Shown here: positions 10,750 through 21,844 of the stretch, one piece after another
Numbering within the stretch: position 1 is the stretch's first letter
Layout of the letters: the number at the start of each line of letters is the position of its first letter
From: Camellia lanceoleosa
Lineage: Eukaryota > Streptophyta > Magnoliopsida > Ericales > Theaceae
Direction: 5' to 3'
Assembly: GCA_025200525.1 (NCBI GenBank)
Contig: CM045763.1
Location: forward strand, 63,747,018-63,811,017
DNA: 64,000 nt
Notes under the pieces: model-generated
Databases searched by the model: none
Told to the model about the DNA's origin: nothing
Seen by the model: only the letters and a program-made list of their open reading frames with translations
Position numbers and translations under genes: made by a program

Positions 10750-12322
10750 ATGTTTCATGACAGCCGAGCAACAAAAGGTTTCGTACGGATAATCAAAGGA
10801 CCAGAAGGCAAAGAAGTCCTAGAAGACGTGGGAAGAAAAGCCGAAGAAAAGTCAGTTGAAGACTTGGTGAAGGTTTGGGTTGATAAGAATGATCCAAGAA
10901 AATTCTTTCTGTTGGGCTCGTCATTGTCCAGCACCGAGCGGTTAAACTACGTCAACTTTCTAGTCTCCAATATTGAGGTCTTTGCGTGGACACCTTACGA
11001 TATGTCTGGCGTCGACCCAAGCTTCATTCGTCATCAGTTGAATGTCTTTCCAAAAGCTCGGCCAACCATCCAGAGAACTCGGCACTCAGCTTTACACCAT
11101 GTCGAGGTAGTGGCGAAGGAGGGTCAAAAACTTGCTAGAGGATGGAGCAATTGAAGAAGTGCACCACGTCAGATGGATCTCCAACACAGTGGTAGTGTCG
11201 AAGAAAAATAAGAAATGGCAAGTATCCGTCGACTATAAGACGGTCAACCATGCCTGCCCCAAGGATAGCTTTCCCCTCCCACGAATCGAACAGTTGGTGG
11301 ATCTTACAACAAGTCACTGAAGGTTCAACTTCCTTGACACGTACCGTTGCTACCACCAGATCGCCATATACGAACCAAACTAAGAGATCACACCCTTCAC
11401 CACATTGAGGGGCTTGTACTGCTATAAAGTCATGCCATTTGGCCTTAAGAATGCGGTAGCAACCTTTCAAAGGATGGTGACCAAAATGTTTGCTCATTTT
11501 CTTGGCCACACTATAGAGGCCTACATCGACAAAATGGTGTTCAAGAGTAAAGAGGAATCTCAGCACCTTGGCGACCTAGCTAATATGTTCGCCATCCTCA
11601 AACACCACAAGCTGTGGTTGAATGCTTCTAAGTGTGCTTTTGAAGTGAAAACTGGGAAGTTTCTCGATTTTTTGGTCACTAACTGAGGGATTGAGGCTGA
11701 CCCTTTACAAATCAAGGAAATACAAGAACTGGAACATCCAAATTCCACAAAGGAAGTGCAACATCTTGCTGGAATGGCAGTCGCGCTAAACAGATTTATC
11801 AGCCGGTCATCAAATCGTTATCGGCCCTTCTTCCAGTCCTTGAAGTCAAAGTTCTCCTAGGATAACGAATGCAACAAAGCATTAGCCGACTTGAAGGCAT
11901 ACCTCTCATCTGCCCCTATCCTGGTCACCCCACAACCCGATGAGGAGCTCTACCTGTACTTGGCCATTTCTCAACATGCAGTAAGTGACGTGCTTGTCCG
12001 AGTTGAGGGAATTCAACATCCCCTTATCTTCTATGTTAGCAAAACACTGCTTCCAACCAAGTCAAGATATCTGCCACTCGAAAAGTTGGCTCTAGCTCTC
12101 ATGATGACCTCCAAAAAGTAGGCGCACTATTTTCACGCCCAAACAATAGTGGTGCTGACTGAATTCCCACTCAAGGTGCTCTTTGAGAAGACGAATTTCA
12201 CTGGTAGAATTTTGAAGTGGGCAGTAGAGCTGAGGTAGTACGATATCAAATTTCAACCACGAATAGCCATCAAGGTACAAGCCCTGGCCGACTTTGTGGC
12301 GGAATTTGCCACTAGCACTCAC
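10750..12322 (+). pseudogene. Reverse transcriptase and RNase H, broken
   Basis: The 10750-11154 segment carries the pre-RT region with VFAWTPYDMSGVDPSFI, typical of Retand-like elements. RT motifs continue through 11132-11320 (VSVDYKTVNHACPKDSFPLP) and 11405-11686 (VMPFGLKNA). The polymerase box reads YIDKM rather than YIDDM, so one metal-binding Asp is lost. RNase H follows at about 11891-12121 (SAPILVTP..., then FYVSKTLL...YLPLEKLALAL). The parts are split by frameshifts near 11150 and in-frame stops near 11320, 11384, 11686 and 11860. The element cannot make active polymerase. Confidence 0.8.
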
Positions 12323-12595
12323 CTCATTTATCCTATTGAATTGGCACGTGAATACGAGCAGAAGGAAATGGCTAGTGCGGATTTAGCACAGCCCGTGGTT
12401 TTAATGCCACCAAAGAGGGGTGAGGTACAAGATATAGAACGACAAAACAGTCCTGAACGAGTGGAAAAGGATCCGGCCAACCCACCGGTTAACAAGTTAA
12501 GCGACCATGTAAGAAAGCTACATGTAGAGCCGACCTACGCCTTGGACTTAAGAAATTCTCAGAACCCATCTGATTGCTGGAAATAGTTCATTGGC

Positions 12596-12898
12596 AAAAT
12601 GTGGAAACTCTTTGTCGACGACGCCTCTAATAGACACGGTGCTGGGCTAGGGGTTGTATTAACTTCGCCGAATGGGCTAACCATTGAGCATGCCATCACA
12701 CTTGGGTTCCCAGCGTCCAACAATAAGGCAGAGTATGAGGCCCTCCTCGTCGGCCTGAAGAGTGCTTTGCGGATGAAGGCACATGAGCTTATGGTATTCA
12801 GCAACTCTAAACTAGTAGTCAACCAGGTCTCTGGGGAATACGAAGCCAAAGATGAAAGGATGGCCACGTATCAAGCATTGGTACATACTGAAATCTAA
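12596..12898 (+). pseudogene. Second (archaeal-type) RNase H domain
   Basis: [20 protein letters not shown] at the start, [13 protein letters not shown] in the middle and [18 protein letters not shown] near the end are the signature of the extra RNase H carried by Tat-lineage gypsy elements. An in-frame stop at 12584-12586 separates it from the linker after the first RNase H (12296-12583). A TAA at 12896-12898 interrupts its C-terminal side. The usual first Asp is preserved (FVDDAS). Confidence 0.8.
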
Positions 12899-12916
12899 AA
12901 GTTCGGTGCGATATGA

Positions 12917-14319
12917 ATGGAACGAATCAACCGCGAAGAGAATAGCCAAGCAGATGAATTGGCCGGCCTGGCATCCATGCAAACCTCTTTTTCCAACCCT
13001 TTGATGATTAAGTTCTTTCCCAGACCCAGCATCAAAGAACCGGAGGCACCCGAAGTACTTGCACTGACTTGGGGCCATCATGGATGGATCCTATTGTTGC
13101 CTTCCTCAGAGATCGAGTCATATCCACTGAAAAGAAGGAAACCAACAAAATTAGGGCCAAGTCAGAGTGGCTTTGTCTCTCTCCATCCAGTGCCCTGTAC
13201 AAAAAGTCCTCTACAGGGCCGTATTTGAAATGCGTCCACCCAAGTAAGGTTGAAGCTTTCCTCTTTGAGATTCATGAGAGCATATGTGGTAACCACATTA
13301 AGGGCAGATTCCTGGCATACCGAGCAATTTATCAAGACTATTGATGGCCATACATGCAGGCTGATGTACAGAAATATGTCTGCAAATGTAGGAAGTGTCA
13401 AAAATTTGCTCACCAGATCCACCAACCGGCCAAAGAGTTGCTCCTCTTGATGAGTCTGTGGCCATTTTCCCTTTGGAGGCTAGACATTGTGGGACTGCTC
13501 CCAACTATTCCAGGAAACTATAAATTTTTCATTACTGCTACTGATTACTTCACTAAATAGGTGGAAGCCGAGCCGTTGGCCACCATCAAAGAGAAAGATA
13601 TAAAAAATTTCGTCTAGTAGAATGTCATCACTCGGTTTGGCGTCCCAAAGGCCCTTATCTCAGATAACGGCACGCAGTTTGATGGAAAACCCTTTCGTAG
13701 ATTTTGCAAAGAGTTAAAGATTGAGTTCTACAATTCCACACTGGCTTACCCTCAGTTAAATGGTCAAGCCGAAGCTTCAAACAAAACTACCTTGGATAGG
13801 CTGAAGAAACGACTGGAGAAGGCCAAAGAGAGGGGGGCTGAAAAACTCCCCAACGTGCTTTAGACATACCGAACTACCCTGAGGTGTTCAACTAGGGAGA
13901 CTCCATTCGCTCTAGCTTATGGCATGGAGGCAGTCATATCCCTGGAGATCGACATGCCAACCATCCGATTTGAAAACTTTGAGCCTGACTTGAACGATGA
14001 AGCTATTGCCCTAGAGTTAGACCTGGCTGAAGAAAGAAGGGAAAAGGCACTAATCCACATTGTAGCTTACCAACAAGAGCTCTCCAAGAAATACAATAAG
14101 ACCATGCATCCATGTTTGTTCAAAGTTAGGGACTGGGTCCTGAGAAAAGTGATGGACAACACACTGATCCCTGGGGAGGGCAAATTGGGTGCAAATTGGG
14201 AAGGGCCATACAAGATAACCGGCCTTGCTGACAAAGAGGCACAACTTTTAGAGAACTTGGATGGCAAAGCTATCCCAAGGCCATGGAATGCAGCCAACCT
14301 CAAGTTATTCTACTTTTGA
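12917..14319 (+). pseudogene. Integrase, broken
   Basis: The connector continues to about 13060. The zinc-binding HHCC region runs from the ICGNH box (near 13280) to CKCRKCQKFA (near 13380-13410). The catalytic core begins near 13480 (WRLDIVG) and contains SDNGTQFDG and NGQAEASNK, so the D-D-E residues can all be seen. The C-terminal domain ends with GPYKI near 14205 and NAANLKLFYF just before the stop at 14317-14319. Nonsense codons occur at 13342, 13558, the adjacent pair at about 13615-13620, and 13861. Several replace Trp codons, as expected after C-to-T decay of a methylated element. Confidence 0.8.
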
Positions 14320-15367
14320 AATGTAATCTTTCTTCCTTTATTCATACTTAGCCTTTCGACATTATATGTAATGTTTGATGAGCAATGGAGAAAAGCCATT
14401 TATATCTTTTGTATTATGTGCTTACACTTCCCTCTTTCTATATTAAAATGATACATTACTTAGTACTGGGGGCAATTCAATCTTAGTTGTAACAATGCAC
14501 CATGCAGGAAGTTATAACAAGATTAAGGCATAAGACCAAGCTGACTTTTGCTCGGCCTAGGCTGACTTTGCATGCCATACTATCAGTTATCCCCAATTGT
14601 GGCCACTTGTTTTGAGCTGATTTTGCTCACCCTTTGCAGAGCTAATCCTGTACTCTAAAAGGCCAATTAGTGTTATCCCCAATTTTGACCATAGAATCCG
14701 AGCTGATTTTGCTCACCAGAAAGAAGTTAGTGTTCTGCTCAACTTCTGATTTAGGACCAAGTTGATGTTGCTCGTCTTCCCCAAGTTGGGTTCGCTCTTT
14801 TGGAAGTAGGTTGGTGTTTTGTCTAACTTGTGATTTGAATCCGAGCTAACTTTGCCCATTTCCCGAGATGATTTTCCTCACGTGGTAGTAGGTGTTATGT
14901 GTCGCTTAATTTGCATAACCAAGTCGATTTTGCAATCGCACCGAGCTGAATTTGTTCACTGGGGAGACAATTGGCATAATTACCAATAGCTCTTTTTTAC
15001 CTCCAAAACTGAGTTGATTTTTGGTAAGAAATTATACATCTAAGCACATTCGAAAAATTTACCAAGCAGAAATTAGCTCGGCATAACGAAGAGCATTACA
15101 CATTGGCACACTGCGAGCAAATTTCATCTCAGCAATATGTGAATTTAGCACCACACAGTCAAATTGAGCAGTATTATCTCAGCAACAATGAAAGCTATGG
15201 TTATAATCATTCAGACAGATTAGGCAAATTGAAAAAACAAATGCATATGGCGAGCAAAAAGTTAACTGATTTCCATTCATAATGAAGTTTGATTACAAAA
15301 GGTGAGGCTGCCAGCCCGGTTACAATAAAAAGTAATAATAATAGAAAATAAAAAAAAATAAAAAAAC
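14320..15367 (+). other. Post-pol region of the Tat element with degenerate repeats
   Basis: Non-coding region between integrase and the antisense ORF. From about 14534 to 14960 a degenerate unit recurs, built around CCGAGCTGATTTTGCTCAC. Copies can be seen near 14537, 14613, 14698, 14758, 14841, 14863 and 14941. The phrase TTATCCCCAATT also occurs twice (14588 and 14673). The core has inverted ends (GAGC/GCTC). No protein or RNA gene was recognised. Confidence 0.6.
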
Positions 15368-17395
15368 TTAGTCCACATTCACTGTGTTGGCTAGGTCGGC
15401 AACTTCTTCCTCGGCCTCTTCCTCTACTCCGTGCATGGCATTATCCTTCAGCTCTGGTTTCCCCTCGGTCGAGTTGGGACTTTCCTCGAACCCCACTGGT
15501 GTCAGATTCTAATCGGCTAGCTGAGCAATAGGTGCGTCGGCCACCACTGCAAGTTTCGCCGCCTCAATAAGCTTCTGCTGCATGGCATTGGTATAAGCCT
15601 GCATGTGGGCCGAAATGAAAGCAGCTGGAGGATTCTTGAACACGTAGAATCTTACGCTAGGCCAAGTTTCTGCCGCAACAACTTTCCAGCCGCACTGGAA
15701 AAAAATGTCCTTCATCGCTTCGACCTGCCGTGTATAAGTTTTCTCGCCCTCAGCGTAGTCGCGGTCTTCTGCATCGTCTACTTACTTCTCTAGCTCGACC
15801 TTGTGGGTGTCACGAACTTGCGCAGCTCGGTGATGTACCTGGCTTTGGTCACCTGCAGGGACTTCTTTTTCTCATCATCTGCCCTTGCCAACCACTTGGC
15901 CAGCTGATCCCACTCGGCTACTACAGCCTCTTGAGCGGCCTTCAGTTTCTCCAGCTTGGCAATTTTGGCCTTGTTGTTGGTTATGGCCTCCTTCAGACTC
16001 TGCAGCACAGAGATCATGCGCTCGTGGGTGAGGTATTTTTTCTGCGTGACTTGCGAGAAAAAAACAATTAATACACTTAAATTGACGAATAACTTGGCAA
16101 CAGAAAAGCTCAGCTTCGCAAGAATAATTTACCAGCACAATCGACTTTGCAGCCGACTCGTGCTTCTTCATGTCAGCAGGAAGAAGCAGGCACTTGGTCA
16201 TGTGGAAATCGAGCGAATAGTCCTTATCGGCGTCGACCGAATCAGACGTGGTCACCGCTCGACACTTGTACTTCAGCTCAAGTGACCCGGTAGAGTCGAT
16301 GGATCGGCGGTCGCTCAGCCAATGTTCGTTCAGTATGTTCCCCTTGCTCGACCGGAGAAAGCTCGATAGAGTCTTCATCTATCAGCCTCTGCTCGGTCGA
16401 AGCCTGCCTTGGTCTTTTCTTCGACTAGCCAGCAACTTGTTCGCTGGCAAGAGCCAGCACCGGGCCAGATTCATGTGCGGCGGGCTGGGATATTCACCCT
16501 CCAACTGTTTTGGCTAGCTGTGAATCGCTTGGCTCTCCCGTGATCATGGACTTTATGGCTCAGATTTTGGTTATTTCTTGCTCGGTTGTCAGAGGCACAA
16601 GTCTAATACGCGAAAGATTTGGATTCGACTCTAGAGAAGGGGCACATAGAAAATTGGTGACCTTACTTTTGCGCGAGCAATGTACCGATAGCTCAGTTCG
16701 TAGCCAAGCAGCTTTTTAGGTTCTCGCTCCTCGGCTGAATGCCGCAGAGCAACTCGAATGGCCTCCTGGTTGGCTCAAGAATAATCCTCCGTCAAGATTG
16801 TGTAATCTGCACAAAATGCGAAGTGTTAGATCGGCAAAAAGATCGAAGAAAAAAATTCAAACCATGCTAGACTACTCACTAGCGCTCCCAAAATTTTTGC
16901 GTATGTACCAGCCCGGTATGGCGCCTCGGTGTCCTTATAATTACCGGATACCCATAGAAAGTCGTTGTTGTTTATTTCTTTGTTCGAGTTACCCTCAATA
17001 AGTTTTGTTTGGCCCTTCCTAACTTTGAGGTACCAGCAAAAGCCGCCTTTATTTTTGCTAAGTGTATATTGATGGAATCTCTCGGCGAGGCACAGGTTCA
17101 AACTGAGGGTCCGGTTCAGCGCGGGCACGCCATTTATTATCTTATAAGTGTTGTTGGATACTTGGGTTGGACATAACCTAATCTTCCTCAAAAATTCGAA
17201 GACTAAGGGTTGGACTGGAAAGCGTAGGCCACTAACCACAATGGACATGACCGTGAAGGAGTAGGCGTCCAATTTGCCCTATGGAGTGTCTCGCTTCTTG
17301 GCCAGCTCTAGGTGAACGCCATCTGGAATGTTGTATTTTCTACAGAACTCGGCCATTGCCCCAGGCGAACTAACCATAAATCGATATTTCTCCAT
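15368..17395 (-). pseudogene. Antisense ORF of the Tat element (putative gypsy-type transposon protein), spliced-looking, broken
   Basis: This reads opposite to gag-pol. It starts at the ATG at 17395, directly preceded by an in-frame TAA. The N-terminal part (to about 16880) resembles the plant 'putative gypsy-type transposon' family (Pfam Transposase_28 type): YSFTVMSIVVSGLRFPVQPL, then FLRKIRLCPTQVSNNTYKII. The middle (about 16378-16133 and 16041-15790) is Lys/Glu/Ala-rich and probably coiled coil. The C-terminus (to the stop at 15368-15370) is acidic. A clean GT-AG intron of 91 bases fits 16042-16132; another probably lies near 16800-16890. Damage includes a TAG at about 17284, a TGA near 16785, a frameshift near 15815, a TAA near 15781 and a TAG at 15509. 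Antisense ORFs at this place are known in Tat-lineage elements; their function is unknown. Confidence 0.7.
16042..16132 (-). other. Predicted 91-bp intron in the antisense ORF
   Basis: On '-' the donor GTAAAT follows the codons for ...SIVL. The acceptor is a T-rich tract ending CACGCAG. Joining the flanks keeps one open frame into KKYLTHERM and the Lys/Glu-rich helix. Without splicing the frame runs off into unrelated residues. Length, borders and phase are what a plant intron needs. No transcript evidence is available here. Confidence 0.6.
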
Positions 17396-18101
17396 TTACC
17401 CTGAGTTTATTTTGGATGCTAAATTTGATAGTAGCTCGGTCAAAATTGGGTGGCTCTGGTGATTGTTTGCTCGGTCTTTGAGCCTCACCAACTATGATGT
17501 TGAATGTGCCTGGTTGGTCCTAGTTCGTTCTGCATTATTAAAAGTAAGTGCAAGTGTTAGCATGGCATCAAGTGCGCGGCTATCAAAATACGCCTAGATC
17601 GGCTACAAAAGTTCTGCTACCCTCTAGTCTTAACTCGATTTACGTTTTAGCTCAGTAGTGGAGCCTAAAATGTTAGACTAGTTTTGGGCCTTCATTCTAA
17701 TCTCTTGGTACTTATCTCAGCTAGTGGTTTTTATAGGCTTCCAGCCCTGTCACAGTCACTTGGAAGGACACAAAACAGTTTCAGCCCGGCTCAATCCTAT
17801 TTTTGGATCTAAAATTAGGATTTAGCTCGACTTTGCCTAGAATTTACGCTATCTACTCAAAACTCAAGACTATGTACTGAAATTAAGCGTAATGAGGGCC
17901 AAGGAAGCCCCATCCATGTTTTGGGTTTCGGTTTCACCTAATTTCTATGAATATTCGTTGGTTTTACCCCAAGGAAAGGGTATTGGCAAAATACTAACGA
18001 TCACAGACAAGAAAAATGCGAAGAACACGAAGAACAACGATGAGAAAAAGATGAAAATGAGAAGAACTTACGGATTTGGGTGCCGAATCAAGATCCCAAT
18101 C
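17396..18101. other. Tat element 3' region, no gene
   Basis: Region between the start of the antisense ORF and the inserted solo LTR. It would include the antisense promoter and 5' leader. A short ORF at 17892 has no recognisable content. CAATC at 18097-18101 is the left TSD of the following insertion. Confidence 0.5.
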
Positions 18102-19775
18102 TGTAACAATCCAGATTTTTAATTATTCTGTAAAATTTATACTAATATTATTTAATCTCAGTTCGGAAAATATATAATTTATTATATATTATTATGCGTA
18201 ATTTTGTAAAACAATATAATTAGTAAAAGTTTAGGAGTCAAAATAATAATAATAATAATAATGGGTGTCGTAGTAAAATAAATAATTAATTTTCTGTTGG
18301 TATACGATAAAATGTAATTTAATTAGGAATTAATTTATTTATATAATTATATTAAAATATTGGGTCAAAGGGTAATTATCTTAAATATCTATTAAGGATG
18401 AGAATGAATCTATATAATTATGAATTAAATCTTAGTGAAAGTGACGCGTAGCCACATGTTGGCCCGCGGATGGCCTCATCTTCCTATAAAAAGGGAGGTG
18501 TGTCACCTCGAGCAGGAGAGAAAGAAGAAAAGGAAAAGAAAGAAAGGAGAGAAAGAAAGAAAAGAAAGAAAAGGAAAGAAAGAAAAGAGAGGAGGAAGAA
18601 AAAAATAGTGGAAGCTGAGAGGATCTTTGATAGTGAAAAGAAAGAATAAGGTATTAAAGTTAAGGTGAGTTATATTATACCTTGAGTTACCATAATGTAT
18701 TTTATGTATGTTTTGACTTACCACATTTATTTTATACAAGTTATGTTTAATAAACTATTATAAATTATATAAACATTTCAGTTATGTGATTTTATTTCTA
18801 AACCCTATTTGATTAAAAGAAAACCCATGGATATATTTGTTTATATTTTAAAGAATATATGGCTATGACCTTATAAACAATTATGTTTTGCAAGTACCAC
18901 CACGAAAGTCACATGCCTTGGGGGACTTAAATAACCATTGGCCTCTGTTTGACCACTTCGTGGTCCTCTGTTTGTCATGGATCCATTGACCTCTGTTCTG
19001 TGCGGAATAAAGTGTTGTGCGGAGCTAAGTGCTACACTATTGTGGGAGCCACCTCTAGAATCCGTACGAGCCACCTCTTGAATCCGTACCTCTGTTCCAT
19101 GCGGAGCAAAGTGCTGTGCGGAGCTAAGTGTTACACTATTGTGGGAGCCACCTCTAGAATCCGTACCTCTGTTCTGACTGTCACTTCTGTGACCTCTGTT
19201 TTGTTCTATTCTGTACCGTGGTTATGGTCATTTACTTATATAATTTCTGTATTTCAGTTCTGCTACTTAAATGAGCAGTTTCTGCCACTTATATGATTGT
19301 TTACCAAATTACTGTGGTTATGGTTATTTATTTACATAATCTCAATTTTGCTACTTAAATGATTATTTGTTCCAACTAAGTTATCTTAAATGTTTTGGCC
19401 TAACTAACTATCCATGGTTATTTCGTGTCCCTTATACTCTTGGTATAATATTTCTCACTCTACCATGTACTTATAGTTGTTTACCAATTTTCAGGAAATA
19501 ATGCAATTCAGAAACAGCTTTTGGAAAGTCTTAAACGCAGGGCTGCAAATTAGACACACACAACACTTTTATTGATATTTTTATATATAAATATCGGCCT
19601 TTTGGTCAATATAATTTTGTAATAAAAATAGAAATTCCATTGATTATTTTGGTACCCTTACTTAAATATTACTTCCGCTTGCGTTTATTGATTTGTTTAA
19701 GATTTGGCCGGAGGTAACTTCAGTTATCGACCATCACAATACTTAACCCTTGGGTACGGGGAGTAAGTCGTGACA
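18102..19775 (+). mobile_element. Solo LTR of the palindrome-family type, TSD CAATC
   Basis: It starts TGTAACAATCC, ends AAGTCGTGACA and is flanked by CAATC at 18097-18101 and 19776-19780. It is the shortest member (1674 bases) and lacks intact GCTCGAGC; a relic CCTCGAGCAGG is at about 18507. A TATA-like CCTATAAAAAG lies near 18483, followed by a purine-rich GAAAG tract (18516-18620). No protein gene is present. Confidence 0.8.
18991..19175. repeat. Two-copy tandem repeat, about 99-bp unit
   Basis: CTCTGTTC-TGCGGA...GTGCGGAGCTAAGTG...TGTGGGAGCCACC...ATCCGTAC appears at 18991 and again at 19090, inside the solo LTR. ORFs here simply repeat. Confidence 0.8.
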
Positions 19776-20480
19776 CAATCAGCCTCGATCCTTGCTGTGG
19801 TGTTCGTGAAGATGGAAAATGCTAAAAACGGCATGAACAAAAGCGACGACAGTGATGGCGATGAAGGCAGGAGCTCAAGGGTTTAGGGTTTTATGCAAAA
19901 GAGGAGATGAACAGTATGGGGATGATATCTGGCCTTACGCGTGTATTTAGGTGATGATGAAGAGACACCAACTTTTCAAATTTTGGAGGTAATTGGAACA
20001 GTTATAGGGTCACACGGAGCTAGTCAGGGAGAACCACATGGAAGCGAAGTGATAGGCCATTAATACGGAGGATTAATTGACGACAAGACAACCAGCGCAA
20101 GTCTCAACGACCGGCCAAAATTGATAGCTCGGTCAGGAAAGGTAATCTCACTCACGTTCAGCTCGGATGTGATTAAGGGGCAATTGAGAAGGAGATTTGT
20201 GCCGAACAATGGGCCAAGTTGCTCCAACACGAAATGTGGTATTGGGTTGAGCAACAAGAACCTGGGCTGCATCATTTGGCCAAACTGGGTCCACGCTAAA
20301 TACAGTGCTGGTGCAAGACTACGATTGTCTGAGATGCGTTTGGCCGAGTTGAACCTGCACGGAATATGGTGTTGGGCCGAGCTAGGCACACATAGAATAT
20401 TATGTCGGCCAAACCTAGCCAAGCTAGATTAGCTAGCGGGCATCACTTCTCCAGCATTGAGATACAAGGCAACGAAGTCA
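19776..20480. other. Tat element 3' region continued, no gene
   Basis: The element sequence resumes after the solo LTR. GC-rich ORFs at 20060-20432 occur on both strands and match nothing I recognise; they look like shadows. The 3' LTR start was not located with certainty. Confidence 0.45.
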
Positions 20481-20905
20481 TGTGACGACCGAACTGCGTC
20501 ATGTTCGGTCTACAATCATCGAAGCAGGCGATCCTTAGGATCGTGGTGTGCAGACGAGACATCACACAACGTACTTACCCTCAGTCGGTGCCAGGCAATC
20601 AAGGCTTTGTCTGAGTGCACTACTCCTGATTGACCGGTCAGATCACAAGTAATAGCTTAGTCGGGAATTCCACGTGGGCTAATAAAGAGAAGAGAGAAAC
20701 CCATTTCTAATATGCGTCAATACTATTTGGCGGTGTGACAAACACTGTTTAGAGATTTTGGTCTCTACACATGTAAGAAGTGTATAGGGGAGCACAGCCG
20801 CTTATTTAGAGAAGGACAGCAAAGGTCGTACGCCCACAACCTCTGAGGCTGCATGGCTAGCCTTGAAAAGGAGGAGCATGCAGACGTTGGAGGTAAGCAA
20901 TTTTT

Positions 20906-20954
<49 letters not shown>

Positions 20955-21131
20955 AGTGCTCTGCCTTCTCTCTTCTCCAAAAAGCTAATTTGATCGTCAG
21001 AGGGGTTTTCCGGCAAACCCACCCGCCGAGTAGCTCACCTTTGTTTTGTCCACAGTGCGACGGAGTTCTAACGGAAAGAGACGAGCTTGGTAAGGAGATA
21101 CGGAGCGAGGCGAATATTTTTCTCCCGTACA
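20481..21131 (+). mobile_element. Probable 3' LTR of the Tat element (left edge uncertain)
   Basis: The right edge ends CCGTACA, directly before sequence shared with the second dynein copy (21132 onward matches about 44400 onward). A GATCGTC-AGAGGGGTTTTCCGGC block near 20992-21015 is the type often found near the 3' end of Retand-like LTRs. The left edge TGTGACGACCG at 20481 is a guess with no clear polypurine tract before it. Confidence 0.45.
20909..20952. repeat. (CT)22 microsatellite
   Basis: Uninterrupted CT dinucleotides within the Tat LTR. The ORF across them is an artefact. Confidence 0.98.
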
Positions 21132-21377
21132 ATATTGATATACTTTCATTTAATATTCAAAAAAAATCATTTTTGTTTTTCAATGGTGATATATTGAATG
21201 CATTGTTTAAATTTAAAATTCCACCCAATAGGGATCTTATCGTGTGCTTGAAGTAGCTTGAGAAACAATAATCAAAGTACCAAATAATTATCGTAAGAAA
21301 TAAAAAGAATGCATATTCCTATCAATAAATAAATAAAAATGATGGCTATGCGACGAAACAAACTAAAAATTGATATA

Positions 21378-21669
21378 TTCGTTTGGTTTGTATTTGGGAA
21401 AAAATTTTGAGAAATTTTCTCTACAAATAAGTTTTCAAAAATAATCAAACTAAACAAATTTTCTCAAAAAAAATTTTCAAAACTTATAAACCAAACAAGT
21501 TTTCCAAACAAATCTCTCTCTCTCACACACATCAAATTAATCACTTTTTCTAAAACTCTTTCTCAAAATAATTTTCCAAAACATCTTTTGAAAAAAATCA
21601 AACCAAACAACTTTTCGTACTTTTTATCTCTAAAACACATCTCTCAAACACAAACCAAACATACCCTTT
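21378..21669. mobile_element. MITE in the 3' flank of dynein copy 1
   Basis: Inverted ends GTTTGGTTTGTATTTGGG and, at the right, the reverse complement of GGGTATGTTTGGTTTGTG. It is absent at the matching site of copy 2 (near 44605-44620). Its TIR style is PIF/Tourist-like. Exact TSD was not resolved because the flank differs by a few bases. Confidence 0.65.
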
Positions 21670-21844
21670 GTGTGCCCTTCAATTATCATTTACAAACTCG
21701 AGGAACAAATAATTAATAATAATTAGGAAAAAATAAAAAGAAAGAAAATACACTAATATCAAATTAAATTTGATTTTTCTAATTTTTTTATTTTACGGTG
21801 TTGCAATTTTTCAAATTAAAATTTTATAATTTTATTTTAGGTTA

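Larger units (their letters stand above)
9086..21131 (+). mobile_element. Decayed Ty3/gypsy element, Tat lineage (Retand-like), 5'-truncated
   Basis: The domain order on '+' is gag, protease, reverse transcriptase, RNase H, a second (archaeal-type) RNase H and integrase. An antisense ORF and a 3' LTR end at about 21131 (CCGTACA) follow. Dual RNase H plus an antisense ORF between pol and the 3' LTR is characteristic of the Tat lineage. The 5' LTR, leader and gag N-terminus are missing. Many stops and frameshifts are present. A solo LTR is inserted at 18102-19775. The right edge is supported because the dynein-region duplication begins directly after it. Confidence 0.8.

Noticed and set aside
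14534..14960. Possible tRNA or snoRNA genes among the GAGC/GCTC repeats
   Set aside because: No cloverleaf, C/D or H/ACA boxes could be assembled by eye.
20060..20432. Paired '-' and '+' ORFs (120 and 103 aa)
   Set aside because: Mutually overlapping frames in the Tat 3' region with no recognisable motif and no start context.
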